Of a stretch of 64,000 nt of DNA, positions 1-7,814 are shown in pieces. The notes beneath the pieces were generated by a model, which saw only the letters and a program-made list of their open reading frames with translations, made no database searches and was not told where the DNA came from. Source of the DNA: a virus; IMG/VR virus record IMGVR_UViG_3300047498_000060, positions 62,001 through 126,000 of that record. One strand, given 5' to 3'. Each line of letters begins with the position of its first letter. Within the stretch, counting starts at the first letter, position 1. The translations under genes and the position numbers were made by a program.

Positions 1-265
1 CCTTCGTCGGATCGTACGTCCTGAATGCCTCTATGGCGTGCTTCTGGAGCTGGGAGCGGAACGCGCTCTCCGGCACCATCGGGGCCTTCCAGGTCGAGAC
101 TTTCCTAGTGAAGACTGGTGCGTAGAGCTTGAGGAGTGGATCGAGATCCGTCGGCTTCTGACCGTTCTCTTTCCACTTCTGCCACAACGTGAGCTCGTGC
201 TGCTTACGTGCTGATGGGGCCCCGGCCTCTTTCGAGCCCAGGTACTCACTGAGCGGATTGCTCAT
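1..265 (-). CDS. Partial sigma-factor-like protein (N-terminal part; C-terminus outside window)
   Basis: The reading frame opens with ATG at 265 and is still open at the left edge, giving 88 residues. It contains LWQKWKENGQKP, then LDPLLKLYAPVF, and near the cut AIEAFRTYDPTK. In my recollection this pattern (LW.KW, LLK, A..TYDP.KG) is the start of sigma-70-like proteins seen in some large phages, where the TYDP segment leads into a region-2-like domain. The domain itself lies outside the window, so the assignment rests on the N-terminus only. It is the last gene of the short operon 1775 to 1. If right, it is a candidate reader of the two-box promoters described in the findings. Confidence 0.42.
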   Translation of the reverse strand, partial: MSNPLSEYLGSKEAGAPSARKQHELTLWQKWKENGQKPTDLDPLLKLYAPVFTRKVSTWKAPMVPESAFRSQLQKHAIEAFRTYDPTK

Positions 266-275
266 GGGAATCCTT

Positions 276-683
276 CTAGCGGTGACCCACGACGCGCATG
301 ACAGCATCGGTGAGGGTCTCGCTTGCATCCTTCTCGGAATGCTCCGCCACGGGCAAACGCCCACGCTGGAGGAGCGGACTGTGCGGATGGCCGTCGCGAG
401 CGTTCTCGAAGAGCTCGGACATCAGGGCCTGCGCGGGGGAAGCCGAGGTGCCGGGCGAGTCGAAGAGGCGCTCGATCATGTCGGCGCGCGTGTCCTTCGC
501 CGCGCGCATGACGCCCTTGCTGTAGATGTCTGGGTAACCGTTGGCGCCCTCGGGCGGTGCGTCGCCCCAGCGAGCATTCAACGTCCCCGGCTTCCGACCT
601 TCGGGCTGCTCGTAGACGTTGTTCACGCTGACGTTCGTGTCGTCGAGGTTCGTCTCTGCGGCGTCGGCTTGCTTCTGGGTCAT
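276..683 (-). CDS. Hypothetical protein, 135 aa
   Basis: I chose the ATG at 683 because AGGAG lies seven bases upstream; the frame is open further upstream but without a better start. The protein is hydrophilic and Asp/Glu/Pro rich (begins MTQKQADAAETNLDD), has no membrane segment and no motif I recognise. It lies between the sigma-like gene and a small cysteine protein in one minus-strand operon. Confidence 0.7.
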   Translation of the reverse strand: MTQKQADAAETNLDDTNVSVNNVYEQPEGRKPGTLNARWGDAPPEGANGYPDIYSKGVMRAAKDTRADMIERLFDSPGTSASPAQALMSELFENARDGHPHSPLLQRGRLPVAEHSEKDASETLTDAVMRVVGHR

Positions 684-712
684 GGCGGAGCTCCTGCTGG
701 GATTGTACTCGG

Positions 713-1162
713 TCAGGGCGGGGGCTGGTAGGCCCAGGACTTGTTGCGTGCGTCCCAGCGATCGAAGCATGCGCGGCTGCAGAAGGTGTGGCTGCCGTTG
801 CCGGTCAGGGGGATGAGGCACAGCCGGCAGACCCGCTCCGTCGGCGTCTCGTACATGACGACCTTCCTGGTCTCCTGGTTGTGCAGGTCCTTCTCCTGTG
901 CGAGCTCGCGCTGCGCCTGGCGAAGCTCCTGCTCCAGCCTCTGGATGGAAGCTCTCATCGCCGCGATGACGGCCTGCTCGAAGTCGCCGGCGTAGAAGCG
1001 GATGTCCTTGTTCAGCCGCGCAACGACCGCTTCCTTCAAGGCCTCGTCGCTGTACTCCCCCTGCAGCGTGACGGCGAGATGCCGGTTCCCGTTCGCCAGC
1101 TCACTCACCTTCACACCGATGCAGTGCATGTCGATGCCCGGCGCGGACCGGTCTTCATTCAT
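713..1162 (-). CDS. Hypothetical protein with coiled coil and C-terminal zinc-finger-like motif
   Basis: 149 residues from ATG 1162; a TTG at 1168 is six bases after GGAGG and could be the true start. Residues about 60-95 form a charged heptad-like helix (RLEQELRQAQRELAQEK). The C-terminal third carries CRLC and, eleven residues after it, CSRAC, a C-x2-C / C-x3-C pair typical of a small zinc site. It overlaps the end of the upstream gene, so translation is probably coupled. Function unknown. Confidence 0.7.
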   Translation of the reverse strand: MNEDRSAPGIDMHCIGVKVSELANGNRHLAVTLQGEYSDEALKEAVVARLNKDIRFYAGDFEQAVIAAMRASIQRLEQELRQAQRELAQEKDLHNQETRKVVMYETPTERVCRLCLIPLTGNGSHTFCSRACFDRWDARNKSWAYQPPP

Positions 1163-1775
1163 GATCAAGTTTCACCTCCAACAATCGTTTGCCTTGTTCC
1201 ACCGCGAAGTCTGGACTGCCGTGCGTGTAGCAGACCTCGAAGAAGGCCTCGCCGATCTTGCGCGCGTTCGCGCAGGTGGGCTCTCGGCCATACGCTTGCG
1301 TAGCTACAACTCCACTCCGCACAGCGAGCAATACAAGCCTCGCTTTCTCCCGCTGCGCATCTGCCAGTTGTCTCGGGCCGCGCTGCTCTTCTCTCGTACC
1401 GAGCTTGAATGTGACGTGTGCAATCATGGCATCGTGGACGATCTGATCGATCTTCCGTACCCAGAACTCGAGGTACTCTGGATCCAGCATGTCGCTACGC
1501 GAGGACATCATGTGGGCTTGCAGGTCCTTGACCTGCATGATCTGCCAGATGTTGCCTGAGACGAAGACCACGTTGAGGAAGAGGTTTGCTGCCATCCTTG
1601 CGCGTTGCTGCGTTCTAGTGAAGACGTGGGGGTTACGTAGCGAGTCCAGGCTCTCCGCCTCCTTCTCCACTGCCCTAACGAGTTCGCGTTGCCTCTCAAA
1701 CGATTCAGAGAAGCTGGTTGTGAAGTGGGCGTCAGATGGAATGAGGGCGCAGTACGCCTCGAGCAGCGGACACAT
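1155..1775 (-). CDS. Hypothetical protein, 206 aa
   Basis: ATG at 1775 is preceded by GAGGAGG at good spacing. The sequence is mostly helical with one hydrophobic stretch (NLFLNVVFVSGNIWQIM, about residues 64-80), too polar to call a clear membrane segment. It is the first gene after a two-box promoter copy at 1812-1843 and after a 5' leader hairpin. No family recognised. Confidence 0.7.
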   Translation of the reverse strand: MCPLLEAYCALIPSDAHFTTSFSESFERQRELVRAVEKEAESLDSLRNPHVFTRTQQRARMAANLFLNVVFVSGNIWQIMQVKDLQAHMMSSRSDMLDPEYLEFWVRKIDQIVHDAMIAHVTFKLGTREEQRGPRQLADAQREKARLVLLAVRSGVVATQAYGREPTCANARKIGEAFFEVCYTHGSPDFAVEQGKRLLEVKLDHE

Positions 1776-1788
1776 CGAGAAACCTCCT

Positions 1789-1810
1789 CGAGGGCAGCGT
1801 AAAGCCCTCG
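1789..1810 (-). promoter_or_regulatory. 5' leader hairpin touching the Shine-Dalgarno of the 1775 gene
   Basis: Seven-base perfect inverted repeat CGAGGGC / GCCCTCG with an eight-base loop. On the transcript it ends directly at the GAGGAGG ribosome site of the 1155-1775 gene, so it could tune initiation. There is no U-run, so a terminator is less likely. Confidence 0.35.
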
Positions 1811-1811
1811 A

Positions 1812-1843
1812 AGTACTTATCCCCTACCCTATGCCGTCCTTGA
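1812..1843 (-). promoter_or_regulatory. Two-box promoter copy (TCAAG ... GGGGATAAG)
   Basis: On the minus strand TCAAG (1839-1843) is followed 23 bases later by ATAAG (1816-1820), preceded by GGGG. Identical geometry to seven other copies in the window. It overlaps the stop of the 1824-3557 gene and would drive the operon 1775 to 1. Confidence 0.6.
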
Positions 1844-3557
1844 ACGCCCCGGGAATGCCGATGCCGAATTTTGCTCCCTTCGGTTTTGCTATTTGAGCTA
1901 TCGAAGGACCAGGAGGTGGGCTCGCTTTTGGGGCTCCGACCTGCGTAGTCTTCTCGAGCTGCGACGCCGGTGTCAGTCCTGCGATGGCTTCCTTCCGCAT
2001 CTCACGGAGCTCGGCGACGAACTCAGCCAGCTTCTCCGTCGACATGGAGAGCATCGCCTCCTTGTTGACCGGCCCCTTGCCCAGACTCTTGCCGTCTTTG
2101 TCTGTCTCGATGACCGCATCACCTTCGAGCTTGAAGTGACCCGCGTGCTTCGCGTTGAGGTTCGCCGGACGGAAGTCACCAGCGCCGTAGGTCACGAAGT
2201 CGGGCAGTGCGTCACCGTCCTTCTCTTTGCCTGCCTTCAACCTCTCCGGAGGTGGAGTCTTGTCCGTGTCCTGGCTGCAGTCGCTGTCGAAGGCGCCGTT
2301 CTTCTGGATGGCCGCGCCGAGCTGCGGAGCTCGGAAGGAGGGGATGTCCGAGGCCATCATGAAGTTGCCGCGCGTGGGTGCACTCGCGGCCACCTTCCCC
2401 TCATCGAACGTGATGCCACCGGGAGCCACCTCTTGCTGCCTCTCGGCCAGGCTGCGCAGTTTACCGCGCTCATGTTCCTGGTACTGAGGCCAGTTGCGGA
2501 TCATGTCCTTGCGCATGGCCTTGGGTAGCTTGGGCCCCTGTCCGTACGTGGCCCACGGCGCGGCTTTATCCCCGTACATGACCTGCAGCTGCTCTGCGTG
2601 CGCAGGACCCTCGCCACCAGCGCGCATGCCCTGAAAGTACTTACGACCCTCCTCTGCGCCGGGGCCTTCAAGACCCGCGACCATATTGTGCTCCTTGTGT
2701 ATGACGCTGGGGCTGAAGTGAGAGAAGTACGGAGCAGGGCTGCTCTTTGTGCTGCGCTCGAAGCCTTCATGCACTCCCGTAAGGATGTTGGCGGCACGCT
2801 GCTGCGCGGCACCTGCGGGGGGGACTATTGGCAACGCTCCACTTGCGTTTGCGCGAGCAGCCCACCCAGACATGCCGCCGGGAGGCATGAGAATGGCGCC
2901 TCCCGCATTGCCGATGTACTGACGTGTGCCTTCTACCTGGGCATTGCCCTGCTCGATTATTGATTCGACTTGCTCTGTAGTGCCACCCAAAGCGCGCGTG
3001 TTCTCTGCCACGATCGCGGGACGCTGACGCAGCATGCCCATCTGCGCGGGGCGTGGGAGTGTTCCCGGGCCGTTGAGCGCGGCCATCTCACGAATCCCCA
3101 TCGCGCCAGGTGTTGGCGCTTCCATCACATGCTCCAGCACCTTGGCGGAGGGCTTGATCTTGTTTCGCAACGGAGCAATGCGTTTGTACGCCTGCTGCAA
3201 CGTGTCCAATGTGGCCCCTACCTTTTCTTCGGGCTGATGCAGGTAGCCACGCAGAACACGCTTCTCGGCGTGCCGATCGAGCGCACCACGAACCAGGGGA
3301 ACTCCCCCCATACCAATGGCTCCCGCAGCGGCAGCGCCCAAGGCAGAGCGACGTGTAACCGAGCGTCCACCCCCCTCGATGGCGCGGCTGACGACATGCC
3401 CGAGAGCTCCGGCGCCCGCACCAAGAGCGCCGTACCGGGCGACCTGTCCTCCTGTCGGCGTGTTCTTCTCGAGCTGGTCAAGCCTGTCCAGAGATCGGCG
3501 CGCCTCCTCATCCGAGACGGCACTGAGCTTCTCGAAGCAGGCGACGAAGAGGCGCAT
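1824..3557 (-). CDS. Large unknown protein with KLSA-type leader, probably virion-associated
   Basis: 577 residues. The first 13 residues (MRLFVACFEKLSA) are a variant of the CDELEKIA leader on its neighbours. Residues about 35-90 are Gly/Ala-rich and could insert in a membrane (GALGAGAGALGHV, then SALGAAAAGAIGMGG). The rest is Pro/Gly/Gln-rich low-complexity with a charged helical C-terminus. Its start overlaps the stop of the upstream gene (TGATG), and it ends the five-gene coupled operon 7138 to 1824. Long low-complexity proteins of this sort in phages are often injected or internal head or tail proteins; that is inference. No enzyme motif seen. Confidence 0.72.
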   Translation of the reverse strand: MRLFVACFEKLSAVSDEEARRSLDRLDQLEKNTPTGGQVARYGALGAGAGALGHVVSRAIEGGGRSVTRRSALGAAAAGAIGMGGVPLVRGALDRHAEKRVLRGYLHQPEEKVGATLDTLQQAYKRIAPLRNKIKPSAKVLEHVMEAPTPGAMGIREMAALNGPGTLPRPAQMGMLRQRPAIVAENTRALGGTTEQVESIIEQGNAQVEGTRQYIGNAGGAILMPPGGMSGWAARANASGALPIVPPAGAAQQRAANILTGVHEGFERSTKSSPAPYFSHFSPSVIHKEHNMVAGLEGPGAEEGRKYFQGMRAGGEGPAHAEQLQVMYGDKAAPWATYGQGPKLPKAMRKDMIRNWPQYQEHERGKLRSLAERQQEVAPGGITFDEGKVAASAPTRGNFMMASDIPSFRAPQLGAAIQKNGAFDSDCSQDTDKTPPPERLKAGKEKDGDALPDFVTYGAGDFRPANLNAKHAGHFKLEGDAVIETDKDGKSLGKGPVNKEAMLSMSTEKLAEFVAELREMRKEAIAGLTPASQLEKTTQVGAPKASPPPGPSIAQIAKPKGAKFGIGIPGAFKDGIG

Positions 3558-4282
3558 CAGTGGTGCCTGAGTGCAGCGGCTGCAGGGGCAGCCAACACGC
3601 CCAGTCCGCCTAGCTCCGCTGTGTTCGCGATGGCGTCGCCAGTGTGGCCTTCCCTCACGTTCTTCTGCAGCTCGTACCCGACGGGAGCAGCCAGTACCCC
3701 GAGTCCAGCAAGCTCAGCCTTGTGTTGCATGGGCGCGCTGGTAGCCAGCTCTGCGCCGAGGCCCCTCATGCGCTCGATCAGGCTCCCTGCCGTCTTGGTG
3801 AAGAACGAGTCGTACTGCGCAGACTTGAGCATGTCCGGATACTTCGCCTGGATCTTCCTGCGAACCGCTACGAGGTCTGCATTGTCGCCATGCACCTTCG
3901 TGTGCGCCTCGGTGGTGTGGTCCGCTGCGGCCTTGAAGGGGTTGAGCGCCGGCGCCTTGCTAAATCCGGTGCCTGCCCCCGCCAGGATCGCAGCTGTCCC
4001 CGGCTTGGCCATCGGCTTCACTGCCTTCGCGGCGCCGAGCATCCCGCGTGCGGCAGCAGGGAGAGGTGGCGGAACGCCCATCGCGAGCTTCTGGAAGAAG
4101 CCAGAGAGTAATTGGGCGAACGCCTTCTTCTGCTCGTGGTGGTGATCGTGCTTTTCCTTGACGTCGTCCGTGTTGATGGGACCGGGCGAGTAGTCCATAC
4201 GACGGAAGATGTCGTCAGCGACGTGATGCAGGTCGTGGTCGAGAGACGGCGGCGGCAAGGGGGTGTGCATCTTCTTCCTCAT
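3557..4282 (-). CDS. Unknown protein, Ala/Gly-rich, with QKLAMG and TKTAG motifs
   Basis: 241 residues from ATG 4282, which overlaps the upstream stop as ATGA; ATG 4270 is an alternative. A histidine-rich N-terminus (HDLHHV, KHDHHHEQ) could bind metal. GFFQKLAMG at about 60 and SFFTKTAGS at about 160 belong to the recurrent K-[TLI]-A motif of this phage. The C-terminus has two similar hydrophobic segments, AELAGLGVLAAPVGYE and AELGGLGVLAAPAAAA, an internal repeat that may be membrane-active. Part of the coupled leader-protein operon. Confidence 0.72.
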   Translation of the reverse strand: MRKKMHTPLPPPSLDHDLHHVADDIFRRMDYSPGPINTDDVKEKHDHHHEQKKAFAQLLSGFFQKLAMGVPPPLPAAARGMLGAAKAVKPMAKPGTAAILAGAGTGFSKAPALNPFKAAADHTTEAHTKVHGDNADLVAVRRKIQAKYPDMLKSAQYDSFFTKTAGSLIERMRGLGAELATSAPMQHKAELAGLGVLAAPVGYELQKNVREGHTGDAIANTAELGGLGVLAAPAAAALRHH

Positions 4283-5643
4283 AGGTGACTGAGCATGGGC
4301 GCCGCTTTACGCAGCAGCCCTGGAGCTCTTGTGACCGCCCCACGCTCCGCAGCTCCGAGCAGCTTACCAGGAGCACCCGTGGGCGCGTGAAGCATCCCGC
4401 TCACGGGCGGAACACCCGCTGCGCGCATGGTGGGCGCGAACGCCGCTGTCCCCACCGAGTTCGGCGCGCGAGAGACAGCTGCCGTAGGCGCAGTGCGCAT
4501 TGCGGGAGCAGGGTGCGGTACCGGGGTTGTGGGAGCTGATGCCATGGCAGCGCCTGCTCCCGGACGTACCGTGGGTGTGTTGGCTGCGGGGTTCGGTGCC
4601 GGAACCTGCGACATCGACGGTGCCTTGCCCATGAGCACTTGTTGCGCGCGCGACTGCATCTCAGGAGATGCCTCCTGGATGTTCATCTTGGGGTTGAAGA
4701 CCTCCTTGCGAAGAGCGCCCATGCTGCCGTGCGCTTCGCCCTCAGCGAACTGCGTCTTCGTGGGCGCGTACTTACCGAAGCTCTGGATGGCCGGATTCAG
4801 TTGTCCCTTCGACTGCGGAAGGAAGTCGAGCACCTTCGGGCCCTGCGGGCTGTTCACGACGTTGCCGTAGTTGGTGCCTGACGCGGAAACAGTGTCCGCC
4901 ATGGTGTGGCCCTTAGCAGCCATCGGATTGAGCACCGTGTTCTGCACGTTCGTGAGGTCCGAGCGCGCGCCTTCCATGCGGCTCCATCCCTGCTCCCCTT
5001 TGTTGCCACGCAGGTCGGTCAGCCCCGGTACGAACTCGTGCGTGCTGGTCGAGCGTTGCAGCCCGCCCGAGCCCATCGTTGCGTGTCCGTACATCGCGGG
5101 GACCATGGCTTTCGCTTCGGGAGAGAGGCTGCGTGCCGTGTCCGTCACCTGCTGTTTCTGGGCGAGGAGCTGGGGGGTAAACTCACCACGGCTGATGGTG
5201 CTGTCCGGCTTGTAGAGCTTGCGGGCAAGAAGGCCGCTCTCATTTGGCGCTGGTGCCTGTGGTGTAGCTTGCGTCCCGCGGAGCAGCGCGCCGCGACCCT
5301 CGGGGCTTCGCATCACAGACTGGGTAGGTGAACGCCCTTGGAGCTGGCCTGCGCCGAGCCCAGCCTTGTTCGCCTTGTACTGCTCGAGTCGCTGCTGCAC
5401 TCCTGGAGCCGCGGAGGCAGGGGCACCGGCGTGCCCCATCATCTTATCGACACCCGCTTCCTCGCCGCCAAGAGAGATGTCCTCGAGGTAGCGCGGCTTG
5501 TTCCCTAGCTGCGCCGAGCCCCGGGCGATCTGATTTGCGGTATCCTCGTTGCCCGCAGCTGTCGCAGCACGCCACTCCTTCACGCTGCGTGTCGCGGCGA
5601 TTTTCTCGAACTCGTCACAACAGGAGCGAATCAGCAGATCCAT
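4279..5643 (-). CDS. Unknown leader-bearing protein, 454 aa, Pro/Ala-rich C-terminus
   Basis: Opens with MDLLIRSCCDEFEKIA, the leader repeat. The middle is hydrophilic with scattered helices; the last third is nearly all Ala, Pro, Thr, Val (for example PAPNPAANTPTVRPG), with no cysteine after the leader. No catalytic motif found. It is coupled by ATGA to the next gene and follows the 5646-6011 gene by two bases. Likely exported into the virion or cell by the same route as the other leader proteins (inference). Confidence 0.72.
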   Translation of the reverse strand: MDLLIRSCCDEFEKIAATRSVKEWRAATAAGNEDTANQIARGSAQLGNKPRYLEDISLGGEEAGVDKMMGHAGAPASAAPGVQQRLEQYKANKAGLGAGQLQGRSPTQSVMRSPEGRGALLRGTQATPQAPAPNESGLLARKLYKPDSTISRGEFTPQLLAQKQQVTDTARSLSPEAKAMVPAMYGHATMGSGGLQRSTSTHEFVPGLTDLRGNKGEQGWSRMEGARSDLTNVQNTVLNPMAAKGHTMADTVSASGTNYGNVVNSPQGPKVLDFLPQSKGQLNPAIQSFGKYAPTKTQFAEGEAHGSMGALRKEVFNPKMNIQEASPEMQSRAQQVLMGKAPSMSQVPAPNPAANTPTVRPGAGAAMASAPTTPVPHPAPAMRTAPTAAVSRAPNSVGTAAFAPTMRAAGVPPVSGMLHAPTGAPGKLLGAAERGAVTRAPGLLRKAAPMLSHL

Positions 5644-5645
5644 GG

Positions 5646-6011
5646 CTACCGACGCTCCGGTTTGTTCTTCTTGTATGCCTGCGTAGCCCGCTGTACACGG
5701 AGGACAGGGGAGTTCGCCATCATCCCAGCCAGGGCCGAGAGCTCGCCGGCCTTCTTCTCTTTCTCCTTGGTGTGCCCGCGGGCCTTGCCGATCTGGTAGC
5801 CCGTCGCACCGGGCACAAGAAGGAGCGCTGCGATGTCGCCGGCGTCGCGCGTGAACTTCTTGCCGGCGGCAGCCTCGGCATGACCCACTGCCTTACCCAG
5901 CTGGTAGCCGACTAGCGAGGGGATCATGAGGTTGTGCAGATCGATGGCAGGCCCCACCACTGCGATCTTCTCGCGCTCGTCACAGCAGGCCACCATCATC
6001 ACGTTGTTCAT
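5646..6011 (-). CDS. Small leader-bearing protein with internal glycine-zipper-like duplication
   Basis: 121 residues. Leader MNNVMMVACCDEREKIA is followed by two copies of a hydrophobic Gly-x3-Gly-type unit: LVGYQLGKAVGHAE at about 33-46 and ATGYQIGKARGHTK at about 68-81. Such repeated segments often pack as membrane helices. The C-terminus is basic (YKKNKPERR). Overlaps the end of the 6008-7138 gene as ATGA. Function unknown. Confidence 0.72.
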   Translation of the reverse strand: MNNVMMVACCDEREKIAVVGPAIDLHNLMIPSLVGYQLGKAVGHAEAAAGKKFTRDAGDIAALLLVPGATGYQIGKARGHTKEKEKKAGELSALAGMMANSPVLRVQRATQAYKKNKPERR

Positions 6012-7138
6012 CCGACATGCTCCGCGCCGCTACCAATAGCGCCAATGTTGTTCGAGTTCTGCGCGAGGCCTGTCACAGTCGTTGCCTCCCCACGACCGTC
6101 TAACCTATCGACTGCGCTGGGGTCCTTCTCCTTCGTGGGCACGTCGCCCTTGCGCTTCATCTTATTCGCCGGCGTCGCATAGACCCCAGGGCCGGTCATC
6201 TGCGAGGGGTTGAGCGGCTTGTCCTGCAGCCCCTCCCATCCCTCCGAGGGGATGTCGCCAGGGCTCGGCTTCTTCCGTGTCTCGGGGGAGGACATGGGGT
6301 TCTCCCCCGTGGTGAAGGGGTTCACGCTGCCCATCGCCCCAGGTACGGTCGAGATCTTCTCGAGCTCATCGAAGAGGGCTGCGTGCTTCTGGATGCTGTA
6401 GTCGATGGCCTTATTCGCGCCGTACGCTGCAGCAGCTCCCCCTAGGATCTTGCCCTTGTGGTCGTCCCAGACCTTCTTGGCGTCCGCCTTCACGCTGTCC
6501 ACCGCCGCGCGTCCCGCGTGGCGACCAACCTCTCCCGCGGACTCCATCTGCGCCTTGTTCCCGGCTGTGATGAGGTGGTGCGTGGCCTCATGGATGTGCG
6601 GCTTCATCGCAGCAGCGATCTCGTCGACGCCGGCGTGAAGGTGCTCCTTGGCTGCGTGCGCGGCGTGCTCCTGCACGTGCTTCACCGCGCCGGCCCCTAG
6701 ACTTCGCGCTCTGTCGAAGAACGCGCCCTCCTTCGTGCTCATCGTGGTGCTCTTCACCTCGGTGGGCACCTCGCCTCGGCGCTTCGGCTTCTTCGCTGCG
6801 CCGTCGTCCTCCCAGCCACCGGAGACATCATCCGGCTGCCCAGCAGAGTCTCCCCCGGTGGCAGCTTCCTTGACGCCCGCCGCTACACGGATGCGGGTCA
6901 CGATGTCGTGTACAATCTCTTCCTTGGAGGCTGCTTTGCCCTTCCAGACGAGACTACGCTCAGCTTCTTTGACGTGCTGGAACTTGCTCAACTTACCGTC
7001 CTTCTCCTTACGAAGAAGATTCGCAGCAGAGATGGGACGCCGTCCTTTTCGGACGCTGAGAACCCCCTTGCCATGCAGCCTAGCTGCAGCAATCTTCTCG
7101 AGCTCGTCGCAGAAGGCCGCCAAGGATGGAGAGTTCAC
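6008..7138 (-). CDS. Leader-bearing protein with a second internal leader, possible fusion
   Basis: 376 residues from GTG 7138; no good Shine-Dalgarno is visible, but this start puts the CDELEKIA leader at residues 10-17 as in its relatives. A second copy, LFDELEKIS, occurs at about residue 255 and is followed by new low-complexity sequence (GSVNPFTTGENPMSS), so the gene looks like two leader proteins joined. Residues 145-250 are Ala/His/Lys-rich helix. A short basic element is repeated: KPKRRGEVPTE and KMKRKGDVPTK. TGENPM recurs in the 58620-59957 protein. First gene of the leftward operon. Confidence 0.72.
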   Translation of the reverse strand: MNSPSLAAFCDELEKIAAARLHGKGVLSVRKGRRPISAANLLRKEKDGKLSKFQHVKEAERSLVWKGKAASKEEIVHDIVTRIRVAAGVKEAATGGDSAGQPDDVSGGWEDDGAAKKPKRRGEVPTEVKSTTMSTKEGAFFDRARSLGAGAVKHVQEHAAHAAKEHLHAGVDEIAAAMKPHIHEATHHLITAGNKAQMESAGEVGRHAGRAAVDSVKADAKKVWDDHKGKILGGAAAAYGANKAIDYSIQKHAALFDELEKISTVPGAMGSVNPFTTGENPMSSPETRKKPSPGDIPSEGWEGLQDKPLNPSQMTGPGVYATPANKMKRKGDVPTKEKDPSAVDRLDGRGEATTVTGLAQNSNNIGAIGSGAEHVG

Positions 7139-7246
7139 GTGCTCAGCGTAGCAGAAGACTACGAGCTCCAGAACCGCGTGTGCTAAGAGGAAACCACGGC
7201 GGCCTTGGCAGACCCCGTGGCGTGATCACTACCTGTGCAAGAGGCG

Positions 7247-7813
7247 ATGATGACAGAAGAACTACCGGCGTTGTCGCTGAGGCGCAAGCCCATCTGCACG
7301 TGTGGTACGTGCAGGACCTGTAAGGCACGTGCGTACCAACGCACCTACCGAGAGGCGCACGCAGTCGAGATCAAGGTCGCACAAGAGGCCTGGCGCAACG
7401 CGAACAAGGGAACCATCAAGGTCTCTGCGTCCGAGTATTACAGGAACAACAGGTCCCGACGGCTAGCGCAAACAGCTGCGTGGAAAAAGGATCACCCCGG
7501 TCAATCACGCGCCCTGCGTCTACAGCGTGAATTTGGGATCACCGAGGAAGCCTACAGCGTGCTGCTGGCAAATCAGAACGGTGTATGCGCTATCTGCTGC
7601 AGGCCCGAAACTGCGCGGCATCACAAGACTGGAGAGTTGTTTCATCTCGCAGTCGACCATAATCACCAGTGTTGTTCTAGCAAGACCTCGTGCGGGAGGT
7701 GCGTACGCGGATTGCTCTGTCACGCGTGCAACAAAGCTCTGGGTTTGCTGGGTGACGATGCGGATCGGGTGGTTGCCGCAGTAGTCTATCTTCTGCGCAC
7801 GGCGCAGAAGTAG
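7247..7813 (+). CDS. Recombination endonuclease VII family (HNH)
   Basis: 188 residues; ATG at 7247 or 7250 behind a weak AGAGG. An N-terminal zinc cluster CTCGTCRTCK (residues about 18-27) precedes a basic helix. The C-terminal half has the family signature: FGITEEAYSVLLANQNGVC, then CAICCRPE, the metal site VDHNH, and CVRGLLCHACNKALGLLGD. In T4 the homologue (gp49) resolves Holliday junctions and clears branched DNA before packaging. Free-standing relatives also occur as mobile endonucleases, so a homing role is possible. It is divergent from the leader-protein operon and convergent with the hub-like gene, ending one base before that gene's stop. Confidence 0.85.
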   Translation: MMTEELPALSLRRKPICTCGTCRTCKARAYQRTYREAHAVEIKVAQEAWRNANKGTIKVSASEYYRNNRSRRLAQTAAWKKDHPGQSRALRLQREFGITEEAYSVLLANQNGVCAICCRPETARHHKTGELFHLAVDHNHQCCSSKTSCGRCVRGLLCHACNKALGLLGDDADRVVAAVVYLLRTAQK

Positions 7814-7814
7814 C

